From: Sporosarcina sp. ANT_H38
Lineage (GTDB): Bacteria > Bacillota > Bacilli > Bacillales_A > Planococcaceae
DNA length: 64,000 nucleotides
Assembly (NCBI RefSeq): GCF_008369195.1
Contig: NZ_VOBC01000001.1
Location: forward strand, 1,860,001 to 1,924,000
Reading direction: 5' to 3'
Made by a program: the position numbers and the translations under genes. The notes beneath the pieces are model-generated. The model saw only the letters and a list, made by a program, of their open reading frames with translations, did no database searches and was not told the origin of the DNA. This document shows positions 1 to 7,991 of the stretch, in pieces (the first letter of the stretch is position 1; the number at the start of each line of letters is the position of its first letter).

Positions 1-536
1 GCGCCTAACAATGCACTTACGGCAGCGCCCGCAAGTACAAGACGCATCGGTGTTAACCCACCTCTTGACATGGAACCGACCCCGTACACAATACCAGCAC
101 CTAATCCTGCACCTAAAAACGAATACAAAATTAGATACATATAAGGTAGACCTGGTAAAAAAGCAAAGCACAACGCAAGCGTAAATGCAGCACCAGCATT
201 CAGTCCTAGTAGGCCGGAATCTGCTAATGGATTCCGCGTCATGCCTTGCATTAGCGCACCTGACACTGCAAAACAAGAACCAACCATCGCTGCACCAAGA
301 ACACGTGGCATCCGAATTTCTCGAATAATTTGATGGGGTGTTAAATCTGGATTAAATCGAAACACAGCTTCCCAAACAGTCGTAAACTTAATATCAGCTG
401 CCCCATATGAAATAGATAGTGCAATTGCAAATAGCAATGCGATTGCACCCCCAAATAATACGACGACAGCAATAATTGGTCTTGAATGTTTCTTGATTTC
501 TCTTAATTCTGTGGTGGCGTCTACTGTAGCAGGCAT
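1..536 (-). CDS. FecCD-type siderophore ABC transporter permease (partial, 5' part)
   Basis: This is the N-terminal part of an integral membrane permease for iron-siderophore import; the rest lies beyond the left edge. The ATG is the reverse complement of 534-536, with an AAGGAG-type ribosome binding site at about 544-549. The translation shows a short cytoplasmic N-terminus and a first membrane helix, then a segment with IREIRMPRVLGA and GALMQGMTRNPLADSGLLG, which is the hallmark of the BtuC/FecCD family. It begins only 11 bases after the stop of the ATP-binding gene, so the two are translationally close and form one operon. The substrate-binding protein is not in the window. Confidence 0.9.
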   Translation of the reverse strand, partial: MPATVDATTELREIKKHSRPIIAVVVLFGGAIALLFAIALSISYGAADIKFTTVWEAVFRFNPDLTPHQIIREIRMPRVLGAAMVGSCFAVSGALMQGMTRNPLADSGLLGLNAGAAFTLALCFAFLPGLPYMYLILYSFLGAGLGAGIVYGVGSMSRGGLTPMRLVLAGAAVSALLG

Positions 537-547
537 ACTAAATCTCC

Positions 548-1339
548 TTAACTCTTCTGACATAATTGATAGGATAGGCAAATGGGATTGGAACTAAATG
601 GGCATGTCACAATACTCGCATCTATATTAAAAACGAGTTGTAAATTAGGACAGGTCATCACTTCTTCCGGTGTTCCCTCTTTCATGAGTACTCCATCCTT
701 CATCGCAATCATGTAGTCAGAAAACCTGGAAGCGTGATTTAAATCATGCAGCACCATGACGATCGTTCGCCCCTCTTCCACGTTTAATCGCTGTAATAGA
801 AGTAGAATATCCAATTGATGCGCCAAATCTAGATAGGTAGTGGGTTCATCTAGAATGAGGATTTCCGTATCCTGGGCAAGTGCCATTGCAATCCATACCC
901 GTTGTCTTTGACCCCCAGATAAAGCTTCAATAGGACGATCTTTAAACTCATTTAATCCAGTCACATCAATCGCCCAATAAATATATTCATAATCCTCCTT
1001 TTTTAAAGAACCGAAACCCTTTTGATGAGGAAAACGCCCATAAGAAACGAGCTCAAATACAGTTAATCCGCTTGGCGCTTCCGTCGATTGTGGTAGGATA
1101 GCCATCTTTTTGGCAACTTCCTTAGTCTCCAACTGATGAATCGCTTTTCCATCAAGGTAAACAGCACCTTTTTTTATTTTTAATATACGAGAAATTGCTT
1201 TCAGTAAAGTTGATTTCCCACAACCATTTGGTCCAATAATTGTTGTTATTTTATTCTCAACGATAGATACACTTAAATCCTCAATTATCAGTTCGTTTGA
1301 ATAGCCAATGTCTACTTGTTCTACTTTTAAAGCTTCCAT
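548..1339 (-). CDS. Iron-siderophore ABC transporter ATP-binding protein (FecE/FepC-like)
   Basis: This is the cytoplasmic ATPase that powers import of an iron-siderophore (or heme/cobalamin-like chelate). The 263 residues show Walker A GPNGCGKST at about 36-44, the Q-loop near LPQST, the signature LSGGQRQR near 139-146, and Walker B LILDEP followed by the switch histidine in VLHDLNHA. Length and motif spacing match FecE/FhuC proteins. It is the first gene of the operon with the FecCD permease and has a Fur-like box about 95 bases upstream, so iron repression is expected. The exact ligand cannot be read from the sequence, but the adjacent metallophore-synthase-like gene is suggestive. Confidence 0.93.
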   Translation of the reverse strand: MEALKVEQVDIGYSNELIIEDLSVSIVENKITTIIGPNGCGKSTLLKAISRILKIKKGAVYLDGKAIHQLETKEVAKKMAILPQSTEAPSGLTVFELVSYGRFPHQKGFGSLKKEDYEYIYWAIDVTGLNEFKDRPIEALSGGQRQRVWIAMALAQDTEILILDEPTTYLDLAHQLDILLLLQRLNVEEGRTIVMVLHDLNHASRFSDYMIAMKDGVLMKEGTPEEVMTCPNLQLVFNIDASIVTCPFSSNPICLSYQLCQKS

Positions 1340-1432
1340 ACTATTACGCCCTCTCTTAATCTCAAATTAATAAATAGAGTAAAATTTCATTGTAAATTTG
1401 TTATAGATAGGATTGAATGGATTCATTCTAAA

Positions 1433-1453
1433 TGATAATGATAATCAGTATCA
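1433..1453. promoter_or_regulatory. Fur box upstream of the siderophore ABC operon
   Basis: Two overlapping 7-1-7 dyads are visible: TGATAATGATAATCA (1433-1447) and TGATAATCAGTATCA (1439-1453), offset by six bases. This is the classic arrangement of a Bacillus Fur operator (consensus TGATAATNATTATCA). It lies upstream of the ATPase start at 1339 and should repress the operon when iron is plentiful. Confidence 0.85.
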
Positions 1454-2047
1454 CTCGATTCATTCTAGATGTAACATTTAATATTGTCAATAGAATCCAA
1501 AAATTAAAATTTCCAATAATAGAAAGTTCGTCGAATGAACAATAGAAGAAGCATCTAATAAAATGAATTCTTGCACCGGTATTCCATATTTCACAAAAAG
1601 CTTGTGATTGCTCATGAAAAACGTCATGTCTGTTGATTAACTAAACATAACCAGTACATAACTTGGGCATCCCCTTGCCGCTACTTGTATTGTTGCGCTT
1701 TTGGATTGAATGACTTCTAGTACGATTACCGAGATGACTTGGTGTGAAGGGATGATTGTCCTTTATCCGTCGCGCTCCAAATGCATTAGTACACAGAGTG
1801 TTGAAGTTTTTTGGGACGAAAGAATAGCTGGCTTCTTACCCCGAGAAAAGCCGCCAAAGATGCAATTTGGGCGGCTGATGCTTTCTCTATGGTATTTTCT
1901 TATTTATTTTAAAGATGTGTTACTTTTTAATAGGCAATACAAGATTAGATGCATACTCTTTACGAAAAATAAGTAAGGAACGCATTGTTCTCACCAGTTT
2001 TTTATGCAAATAAATGGTTAATAAACAGTTGTGTTATTTTGTATACG
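1454..2047. other. Intergenic stretch without a supported gene
   Basis: A long gap between the Fur-boxed operon and the next minus-strand gene. A plus-strand reading frame at 1710-1976 has no ribosome binding site and no recognisable family. A hairpin with arms around 1849-1876 (AGCCGCC/GGCGGCT) is present but lacks a clear T-run. Nothing else is supported here. Confidence 0.4.
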
Positions 2048-2094
2048 CAAAAATCCCTTCCAGGGTCTACTAACGTACTAGCCCCTGAAAGGAA
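2048..2094 (-). terminator. Rho-independent terminator of the nicotianamine-synthase-like gene
   Basis: On the minus strand CCTTTCAGGG pairs with CCCTGGAAGG around a loop, followed by GATTTTT. It lies about 40 bases past the stop codon of the gene at 2132-3034. Confidence 0.75.
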
Positions 2095-2131
2095 TTTACT
2101 TTGGATGAATACACAATTCTAGCCTGTTCTA

Positions 2132-3034
2132 TTAAGTCGCTTTCACCGCGGCCATTTTATGTGGTTGTAGAATGATCGTATCGTAGATGCAGTTATCCCG
2201 TTTGATCGATTTGACCTGCCATTCCTTTAATAAGCTTATCTCCAGAGGATAATTAAATACAGACTTCAATCCATTGCCATATCGTACAATTATTTTGCAG
2301 TTTGGAGGAACTTTTGACTTTAATTCCTCCAAAAGCTCCTTCTTCTCTGCAACTAGAGAAGCAATGAATACATGGGTGGTAGCTGCCAAAAATTCGGGAT
2401 GCCTCAAGTGACTATCAGAATAATGAAGGATTTTTTGCAAGCCAAGAAACTGCGCTAATTTTTCCCCATGGTAGATGGCTTCATGGTCAATATCCGTGCA
2501 AACTACCTCCGCACAAGTTTCCTTAGCAATAATAAAAGCAGATAAAGGAAATGCCCCAGCCCCTATAAATAAAACTTTAGAAGTTCCGTCAATTTGAGCA
2601 TAATGTCTTTCTTCGTTCACTGATGCAGATAAAAGCGAGAGATACAGATCCATATCCCATTCTTCAGTATATACGCGAAGCGCTCTCATTTTTTCTACCA
2701 TACATAATGCCTCATCCGATGTCGCTCTTAACCTCTTTGTACATTGTATAACATCTTCTCGGTCCCCCCATTGTCTCCAAAGCTTTTCGTTCTCCTCACT
2801 AACTATAAATTCGCAAAGATAATCTAGTTTTGTGCCTAGGAGTTCCAATCCTTCTGGAGCATTAAGGGCCGTTATCATCAACTGCTTAAGCTCATCCTCA
2901 AGTGAGTTCAATACATTCAGTAAATCCTTAAAGTCTACGATTCGCAATCCCTCCATCATCTCCATTTTCATTTCCACAACGAGCCTAGAATTATATGATG
3001 AAGGATGGGGATCTATGTATGATTGCTTTTTCAT
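2132..3034 (-). CDS. Nicotianamine synthase family protein (CntL-like opine metallophore synthase)
   Basis: The 300-residue protein has an N-terminal helical half and a C-terminal Rossmann-type SAM-binding half. The second half shows VLFIGAGAFPLSAFIIA (glycine-rich loop followed by PL, typical of nicotianamine synthases), CTDID for the ribose-binding acidic residue, HVFIASLV, and VRYGNGLKSVFNYPL near the end. Members of this family transfer an aminobutyrate unit from SAM, for example CntL in staphylopine- and bacillopaline-type metallophores. Its usual partners, a histidine racemase (CntK) and an opine dehydrogenase (CntM), are not next to it. It has its own terminator and reads toward a Fur-boxed siderophore importer. 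Alternative: another SAM-dependent transferase with the same fold. Confidence 0.62.
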   Translation of the reverse strand: MKKQSYIDPHPSSYNSRLVVEMKMEMMEGLRIVDFKDLLNVLNSLEDELKQLMITALNAPEGLELLGTKLDYLCEFIVSEENEKLWRQWGDREDVIQCTKRLRATSDEALCMVEKMRALRVYTEEWDMDLYLSLLSASVNEERHYAQIDGTSKVLFIGAGAFPLSAFIIAKETCAEVVCTDIDHEAIYHGEKLAQFLGLQKILHYSDSHLRHPEFLAATTHVFIASLVAEKKELLEELKSKVPPNCKIIVRYGNGLKSVFNYPLEISLLKEWQVKSIKRDNCIYDTIILQPHKMAAVKAT

Positions 3035-3166
3035 ATATTTACTGAACTATTAACCAAAAGTAACCAGCAAATAAGTTGTTCAAAAACTTTTATTGTAACC
3101 ATTTCATAAAATAAAATGGCCAATCAATAGGACTGGATGGAATCTATAAGAATGGCTATACACCCA

Positions 3167-3202
3167 TAAAAAAAGGAACCTATCCGCTTTTACGAATAGG
3201 TT
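3167..3202 (-). terminator. Rho-independent terminator of the O-methyltransferase operon
   Basis: On the minus strand AACCTATTCG pairs with CGGATAGGTT across a short loop and is followed by CCTTTTTTTT. It ends the two-gene transcript that starts near 4178. Confidence 0.85.
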
Positions 3203-3217
3203 TTTAAGTGTCTTCTT

Positions 3218-3856
3218 TTATTTCTTCACTTGTGAAATCGTCAGTCCATCCCCGATTGGAATAAGAAGCGATTCCAATTGAGCATGACTAGCTACCTTTT
3301 CATTGAACGTTTTCATTATTTCCGTATAACGTTTAGGTTTTGCCTCCTGGTCTACTACACTACCACCAGCAAGTACGTTATCCGTCACGATTATAGCACC
3401 CGCCTCCGCAAGCTGAATGCAATAGTCCAAGTAATTTTTATAGTTTTCTTTATCCGCATCTATAAAGAAAAAATCGAATCGCTTCCCCTCTTCAACTAGT
3501 TGTTCAAGACTTTGTAAAGCTGGCCCCGTCATATAGGATACTTGATCGCCAAAGCCGGCTTTCGCTAGATTACTGGATGCTAAATTTGCGTATCTCTCCT
3601 CTAATTCAAGGGACGTCAATTTCCCTTCACTACCGAACCCTCTAGCAAGACAAACCCCGCTATAGCCCCCAAGCGCACCTATTTCAAGCACATTTTTAGC
3701 CCCTGAAATGGCTGTCAGCATCGTAAGCAGCTTGCCAGAAGAAGGAGAAACCGATATGGCTGGCATACCGTTTTCTTCGATCGACGCAATCACTTCCTCC
3801 AACAGAGCATCTTGCTTCGTAAACACTGCATCAATATAACCGTTAATTTTTTTCAT
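3218..3856 (-). CDS. Class I SAM-dependent O-methyltransferase (family 3)
   Basis: A 212-residue soluble methyltransferase of the catechol/caffeoyl-CoA O-methyltransferase type, similar in length to Bacillus YrrM. The SAM-binding motif VLEIGALGGYSG lies at about 56-67, the acidic SAM-ribose contact is in LTSLELEE, and the metal-binding segment FFFIDADKENY followed by IVTDNVLAGG supplies the usual Asp and Asp-Asn ligands of a divalent metal. Its start overlaps the end of the preceding 111-residue gene by 14 bases, so the two are co-transcribed and probably translationally coupled. The methyl acceptor is not known. Confidence 0.9.
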   Translation of the reverse strand: MKKINGYIDAVFTKQDALLEEVIASIEENGMPAISVSPSSGKLLTMLTAISGAKNVLEIGALGGYSGVCLARGFGSEGKLTSLELEERYANLASSNLAKAGFGDQVSYMTGPALQSLEQLVEEGKRFDFFFIDADKENYKNYLDYCIQLAEAGAIIVTDNVLAGGSVVDQEAKPKRYTEIMKTFNEKVASHAQLESLLIPIGDGLTISQVKK

Positions 3857-4178
3857 CTAGTTCAATCCCTTCCTCATTAGCATCTACAGACGGCTTGCAC
3901 TCGCCCTGCTCATCCGCATTGATATCAAACAGTTGAATAAATTCACTAATGACCATATCAATCGCTTTTAATTCACCGACTAAAATTGGCTGTATTGATA
4001 GAAATTCGGGTTGATCTAACTGTTGCTTAATGGTTGAACGCTTCAGATGCATACGCTCTAAAAAAGCAAGGGCCCTTCCTCGACGAAAAGTTTTTGGTCC
4101 TCGCTGATGTGAACCCTCTTCCCTACCGTGGCGTATACCGCGATGATGTCCTTCTTTCTTGTTATGTTCCTCTCTCAT
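3843..4178 (-). CDS. Conserved hypothetical protein, His/Arg-rich N-terminus
   Basis: A 111-residue protein of unknown function. Residues 1-35 are rich in His, Arg, Lys and Gly (for example HHRGIRHGREEGSHQRG); residues 35-85 form a helical region with RRGRALAFLERMHLKRSTIKQQL and ELKAIDMVISEFIQLF; the tail is acidic. The charged N-terminus and helical body could suit a nucleic-acid or regulator-binding role, but no catalytic motif is visible. A good ribosome binding site (AGAGGTGAT) precedes the ATG. It leads the operon with the O-methyltransferase and lies directly behind two GTATAC dyads, so it may belong to a ligand-induced system. Confidence 0.7.
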   Translation of the reverse strand: MREEHNKKEGHHRGIRHGREEGSHQRGPKTFRRGRALAFLERMHLKRSTIKQQLDQPEFLSIQPILVGELKAIDMVISEFIQLFDINADEQGECKPSVDANEEGIELDEKN

Positions 4179-4195
4179 TAATAATCACCTCTCAT

Positions 4196-4249
4196 TGTAT
4201 ACATTTGTATACAGCTTGTTATATTTTTCATTGTATACGAACGTATACA
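4196..4249. promoter_or_regulatory. Twin palindromic operators (TGTATAC...GTATACA)
   Basis: Two 18-base dyads stand upstream of the 111-residue gene: TGTATACATTTGTATACA at 4196-4213 and TGTATACGAACGTATACA at 4232-4249. Their centres are 36 bases apart, about three and a half helical turns. The spacing and symmetry fit two bound repressor dimers over the promoter. No regulator gene is adjacent, so the binding protein (possibly MarR, TetR or PadR type) is unknown. Confidence 0.7.
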
Positions 4250-4284
4250 ACGCGTCAATGCAATTCAAATAAATCAGATTAACA

Positions 4285-4618
4285 GGGTTTTAATCTGGCA
4301 TGTCGTTAAACTAAGCTGCCCATTGATGAATCCTCTATAAGTCACATATTTAATACGTGAACCTTGATTTTTTTGAAAGCAATTCGTTGATTAGATTTAC
4401 TCGATCCACTGCCGACCTTACGAATCGATTTAGTTTTGTAACTACCAACATATCTCCTTTTTTCAGCAATGAAAGTAACTCTACAAATCGGGTCAATTTA
4501 CCCTATTTCCAATGAATTTCTCAAAACAGATTTTGCCATAACCTTTAGTTTCCAATATCTGCAGCTGTTACTATACATCTTGTAACGCTATACTGACGCG
4601 ACCATAACCATATTTCAT
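4285..4618 (-). pseudogene. Decayed serine recombinase (resolvase/invertase) gene
   Basis: Reading the minus strand from an ATG at 4618 gives MKYGYGRVS, the start of the resolvase catalytic domain, then in shifting frames QLQILETKGYGKICFEKF, LLSLLKKGDMLVVTKLNRF, VRSAVDRVNLINELLS and IKVHVLNM-LIEDSS. These follow the order of the N-terminal catalytic domain of Tn3-type resolvases and DNA invertases, including the conserved LDRFVRS-like segment (here LNRFVRS). At least two frameshifts and internal stops break it, and the DNA-binding C-terminus is missing. It marks an old mobile-element insertion. Confidence 0.75.
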
Positions 4619-4733
4619 TTGTATTTGCCCCTTTTTTGCGATCAACTTGCGACACCTAGTCATGACACCACTTAATGTCTTGATATTTCTGCATCCTGAA
4701 ATAGGTGGTAATAATTTAAGAGTTGTGGCATAG

Positions 4734-4774
4734 ATTCTTCTTCAACTAACGCCGCAGGATAGTTGAAGAAGAAT
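4734..4774. repeat. Perfect 15-bp inverted repeat (CAACTAAC-type stem-loop)
   Basis: ATTCTTCTTCAACTA (4734-4748) is the exact reverse complement of 4760-4774, around an 11-base loop ACGCCGCAGGA. There is no T-run on either strand, so it is not an ordinary terminator. A related but degenerate CTCAACTAACGGG...TTAATTCAA segment recurs at 5293-5319, which suggests a dispersed repeat that flanks the small gene between them. Confidence 0.6.
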
Positions 4775-4837
4775 GTATCTATCAATATTCTTATGATATA
4801 GTAGTAAATATAAATATAATGTAAAGGGTGGTAGTTA

Positions 4838-5266
4838 ATGGAACCTACAATCTTGATTGGGTTATTTTTTATTACAATATGTATTTTTGCAGTGGGTCTG
4901 TTAACTTTTCTATTACCTAAGAAAGTTAGGAAGTTTGTTTGGGTTATATTGGGCATCATTTTAATTTGTAGTTATATCTATCAAGGGACAATTAGACCTT
5001 TGATTATAGAGCAACAAACTGGTAAAGCCATAGAAGTATTAGAAGGTCATTTAGAAGAAAAATATTCAATGGATTCATGGGGAATTACAGATACAGACGA
5101 CTTTAATATAAAACCTGTTATAAATCTTCATGTAATTTTCGATAGTGAGCCAAAAGTAGTTTATGAATATACAGTTGAAGATACAGTGGTAAGTCAAGTA
5201 CGTATGTGGACTATATCAGGCAAATCGGTAGAAGAAAGTGGAATTGAACCACAACATGAAGAATAA
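4838..5266 (+). CDS. Hypothetical membrane-anchored protein with two N-terminal helices
   Basis: A 142-residue protein not assigned to a family. Residues 4-28 and 33-50 are hydrophobic and form two membrane helices separated by a basic turn (PKKVRK); residues 60-142 are hydrophilic and probably extracytoplasmic, with an EKYSMDSWGITDTDDF stretch and predicted beta structure. AAAGGGTGG lies at a good distance before the ATG. A strong terminator follows. The gene stands alone between a recombinase remnant and a broken gene, flanked by related CAACTAAC repeats. Confidence 0.7.
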   Translation: MEPTILIGLFFITICIFAVGLLTFLLPKKVRKFVWVILGIILICSYIYQGTIRPLIIEQQTGKAIEVLEGHLEEKYSMDSWGITDTDDFNIKPVINLHVIFDSEPKVVYEYTVEDTVVSQVRMWTISGKSVEESGIEPQHEE

Positions 5267-5326
5267 TTGATAAGAGTATGTGGATGATTGTACCTCAACT
5301 AACGGGAAGCTTTAATTCAAGAATAG

Positions 5327-5357
5327 GACTGTCAATAGACAGTCTTTTTTTGTTTTT
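5327..5357 (+). terminator. Rho-independent terminator
   Basis: GACTGTC pairs with GACAGTC around AATA and is followed by seven T residues. It ends the transcript of the 142-residue gene. Confidence 0.88.
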
Positions 5358-5391
5358 AAGTGTCGAAACTTTTTAAGACATGACACTTGAA

Positions 5392-5637
5392 TAATTCCCT
5401 CCAAGAGGCAAAGTAGTTTATCATTCCGAAAATACTGGAACTAGTACCTTTTATCGGAATATTTTTGAAGCAGATGAGAATGTATCGTCTCGCTGAAGTT
5501 TAGATCCTTGGCAATCGAGGGCTTGGATAACATTTAAAGATTTCGATTATGTGCCAGCAGGACTATATAAATTTTCCGTCACTACAACTAATGGTCAAAC
5601 TGGAGAATTTGACTTCTCAATTGGAGTCCTAAACTAA
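5392..5637 (+). pseudogene. Broken fragment of a small secreted/hypothetical protein
   Basis: From about 5401 the plus strand encodes PRGKVVYHSENTGTSTFYR and NIFEADENVSSR, then an in-frame TGA, and continues as SLDPWQSRAWITFKDFDYV, PAGLYKFSVTTTNGQTGEF and DFSIGVLN to a TAA at 5635. The reading frame is blocked upstream by a stop at 5392 and no start with a ribosome binding site is present. The beta-rich sequence looks like a real protein domain that has lost its start and gained a nonsense codon. The family is not recognised. Confidence 0.5.
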
Positions 5638-5743
5638 AATTAGTAATACAAACCCTATCATTTCGTTCACTGGACGAGCTTTTATTGGCAATACGTAACA
5701 TGAGTAAATAATAATGCCTTTATTTTATCATCTAGGTTAAAAT

Positions 5744-5785
5744 AGCCGTTTCCTAGCTCTTAGGATACGGCTGTTTTATTTATTC
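5744..5785 (+). terminator. Rho-independent terminator
   Basis: AGCCGTTTCCTA pairs with TAGGATACGGCT around GCTCT, followed by GTTTTATTTATT. It follows the broken gene on the plus strand. Confidence 0.75.
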
Positions 5786-5834
5786 ATCTCTTTTTGTAAC
5801 TTTACAAATAGAAGCCATCACGTCTTTAAATATT

Positions 5835-5860
5835 AAATAAGTAGTTATGAAATTGATTCA
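5835..5860. repeat. Solo end of the MITE-like repeat family
   Basis: AAATAAGTAGTTATGAAATTGATTCA matches the right end of the full repeat at 52770-53034 at 24 of 26 positions and that of the deleted copy at 60216-60397. It lies just downstream of amj on the minus strand. No matching left end is seen nearby. Confidence 0.55.
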
Positions 5861-5885
5861 GTAAAAAGAATATTTAAATCAACAT

Positions 5886-6701
5886 CTATATGATGAATTT
5901 AGTAAACCAAGCTACATACCAGGCACCTGGAATAAACAATGCTTGTGCAAGGATTGTCCCTAGTAATCTTGAGGTAATCATCATTAATGACATCTTCTTT
6001 AGTGTAAGATAGCTTCCTCTTTGATTTACAACATCATCGGCAAGTACGGAGATTTTTGGATCAATGAATATAACAAGTAGAATCGTGGCTACACCATTTA
6101 TTAGACCTGAGGCCATAATAGCAGTTGAAGCTCTATCTGGAGCTAATAAAGCCGCATATAAGGCTGATAATACTCCAATTGTATATATTGCAGTTATCAC
6201 CATATTTACGAACAATAATTTTATCGGAATATCTTTAATATTAATATCCTTCAAATAAGAAATCCTAGGCAAACTAAAATGCTTTACTCCTCGCCTTATG
6301 TATTCAAAAGTAATCCCTTTTTTAATCAAAGCAGGAACAGACCCTTTTTCTTCGGATAAATGAATTATAGCTCTTGAAAATAAGGCTATAAATGTGGGTA
6401 GTAAAATGATGCCAAATAAGGTACCTAAAGTTGATGCACCAATAAGAACCCTAAATTGATCTTCTACAAATTCTAAATTGTTCTCTTTCCGTGCAGTATC
6501 TATTAGGCTTCCCGTAAAGGGCTGTTGCATCATATTAGCTAACCTTGAAACAATGACCATTATATTAAACAGAGACAAAGCTGAAGCAATAAGTCTTACC
6601 CTTGCTCCCGACAATCTCACGGCATAAGCAAGTGTCTCGACTGAATGAATAATAAATAAAAAAAGGAATATAAACAATAATTTTTCCGTTAAAAAGTCCA
6701 T
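5886..6701 (-). CDS. amj: Lipid II flippase Amj family protein
   Basis: A polytopic membrane protein of about 271 residues belonging to the Amj (YdaH, formerly DUF2837) family, which moves lipid II across the membrane as an alternative to MurJ in peptidoglycan synthesis. Family signs are the N-terminal hydrophobic helix followed by ETLAYAVRLSGARVRLIAS and ALSLFNIMVIVSRLANMMQ, then further membrane segments and FIDPKISVLADDVV. The ATG at 6701 is preferred because AAGAAGG lies nine bases before it; an upstream GTG would overlap this ribosome binding site. In B. subtilis the gene responds to envelope stress, but no promoter match was recognised here. Confidence 0.85.
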   Translation of the reverse strand: MDFLTEKLLFIFLFLFIIHSVETLAYAVRLSGARVRLIASALSLFNIMVIVSRLANMMQQPFTGSLIDTARKENNLEFVEDQFRVLIGASTLGTLFGIILLPTFIALFSRAIIHLSEEKGSVPALIKKGITFEYIRRGVKHFSLPRISYLKDINIKDIPIKLLFVNMVITAIYTIGVLSALYAALLAPDRASTAIMASGLINGVATILLVIFIDPKISVLADDVVNQRGSYLTLKKMSLMMITSRLLGTILAQALFIPGAWYVAWFTKFII

Positions 6702-6965
6702 ACTGAATACCTTCTTCACTTGTAGTTAATATCCTAATATTACCACAATCCAAACTTATCTGACTTTATTAGCCATTGTTTGTTGAAGAAGATTATCTAT
6801 TTATTTTGAAGAGAAATAATTTCAAAGTCTCTCCTTTTAAGTCTTCTTCCATTTTCTCATCATCATCATCTTAATCCTCTTCAAATGGAAAGCCACAAGG
6901 TAACCATTCTATTTTAAAAATAGCCGTCATTTTTACATAAATAAAAGTAATCTAACCTAAATGAA

Positions 6966-7796
6966 TCACAGTTTTCGGACGGGAACTTGGATTTCAAAGG
7001 TAATCTCATTCGGTTTATCCGTAATCGTGATATCCGAATGCATGATTTGCAATGCATCGCCAGTGATCTGATAATTATTTGCGTCAAGATGATGAAGTAT
7101 TTCCCTTAAACTTTCGCTACGGCTTGTTAACAATTCACCGTTGTATCGGATACACGCGAATAATCCCCCGGGAATTGTCTTTTGATATGTATTTGGAATA
7201 TCCTCCTTATTCTTTGCTACAATAAAAATAGTGGAAGGTTCTTCAAAGCGTTCCAATTTAAGATTCATTTCTTCGATTATGATGCCAAGTCTATTGCTAG
7301 CAAGAATCGGTGTCTTCTCCGAAAGCATATTCTCTAAATTCAAGACACCATAGCAAAGTTCAAAGTTAGTATTGATTTTCTCATTTAAGGTTAGTAATTG
7401 TCTGCTTTTCATCTTACGGAATACAACTTTTTGAAGATCACTTTCTTTTTCTACTTGTTCCAAATAGATGATTTTTCCCCTGATACTTTCCTCCAGCTCA
7501 TTCAATTCCTTCAATTTTAAAACAAGTTCGTTATGTTTGTTTTTCAAAATATCCAATGACTTACTGAAATTACGTTCATTGAAATACTCTTTTATCTCAT
7601 CCGTAGTCATCTGAAGTTGCCGTAGTTCTTTAATGGTACCAAGAATTTCATACTGAAAAATGGAGTAGTATCGATACCCTGATTGTGGATCGACAAATTG
7701 AGGCTTGAACAAGTCAATCCGATCATAGTGGCGTAATGCCTCCGTGGTAACCCCTCGTAGTTTTGCCATTTCACCAATGGTTAATTTTTCTTTCAA
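6966..7796 (-). CDS. MerR family transcriptional regulator with effector-binding domain
   Basis: A 276-residue regulator. Residues 5-70 form the winged helix (LTIGEMAKLRGVTTEALRHY and YRYYS), residues about 75-125 a long coiled-coil for dimerisation, and residues 130-276 a C-terminal domain like that of BmrR/GyrI-type multidrug-binding proteins. Such proteins twist the DNA of promoters with long spacers and usually activate an efflux gene. No efflux gene adjoins it; the next gene upstream is a ureohydrolase in the same orientation, separated by an inverted repeat at 7874-7916. Confidence 0.88.
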   Translation of the reverse strand: MKEKLTIGEMAKLRGVTTEALRHYDRIDLFKPQFVDPQSGYRYYSIFQYEILGTIKELRQLQMTTDEIKEYFNERNFSKSLDILKNKHNELVLKLKELNELEESIRGKIIYLEQVEKESDLQKVVFRKMKSRQLLTLNEKINTNFELCYGVLNLENMLSEKTPILASNRLGIIIEEMNLKLERFEEPSTIFIVAKNKEDIPNTYQKTIPGGLFACIRYNGELLTSRSESLREILHHLDANNYQITGDALQIMHSDITITDKPNEITFEIQVPVRKL

Positions 7797-7873
7797 TCAG
7801 CTTACCTCCTAAAAATCATGTATGGCTACTATATTCCTAGTAAAAATCAAAAAAACTTACCACCTCCAGATAT

Positions 7874-7916
7874 TTTATAGTTTTCTGAGTTTATCATACA
7901 CTCAGAAAACTATAAA
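7874..7916. repeat. Perfect 17-bp inverted repeat between the MerR gene and the ureohydrolase
   Basis: TTTATAGTTTTCTGAGT (7874-7890) is exactly complementary to 7900-7916 around a nine-base loop. It is 43 bases long, AT-rich, and lies about 75 bases upstream of merR and downstream of the ureohydrolase. T-runs are too short for a good terminator, so it may be a terminator of the catabolic operon with a weak tail, or a large operator for the MerR protein. Confidence 0.6.
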
Positions 7917-7991
7917 AAGGAAGCGATAAGTTATATTCTCAATTATTTTCCTACTTACTTCAATTTACCCCTGGAGTAAATCAGATACACT

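Noticed and set aside
1710..1976. Plus-strand reading frame of 88 codons, and a faint class III aminotransferase-like GHPLAATCIVALL just upstream
   Set aside because: No ribosome binding site, no consistent domain beyond one short stretch, and unusual composition.
4672..4959. Minus-strand frame opposite the 142-residue gene
   Set aside because: It overlaps the real plus-strand gene and the inverted repeat, and it lacks a ribosome binding site.
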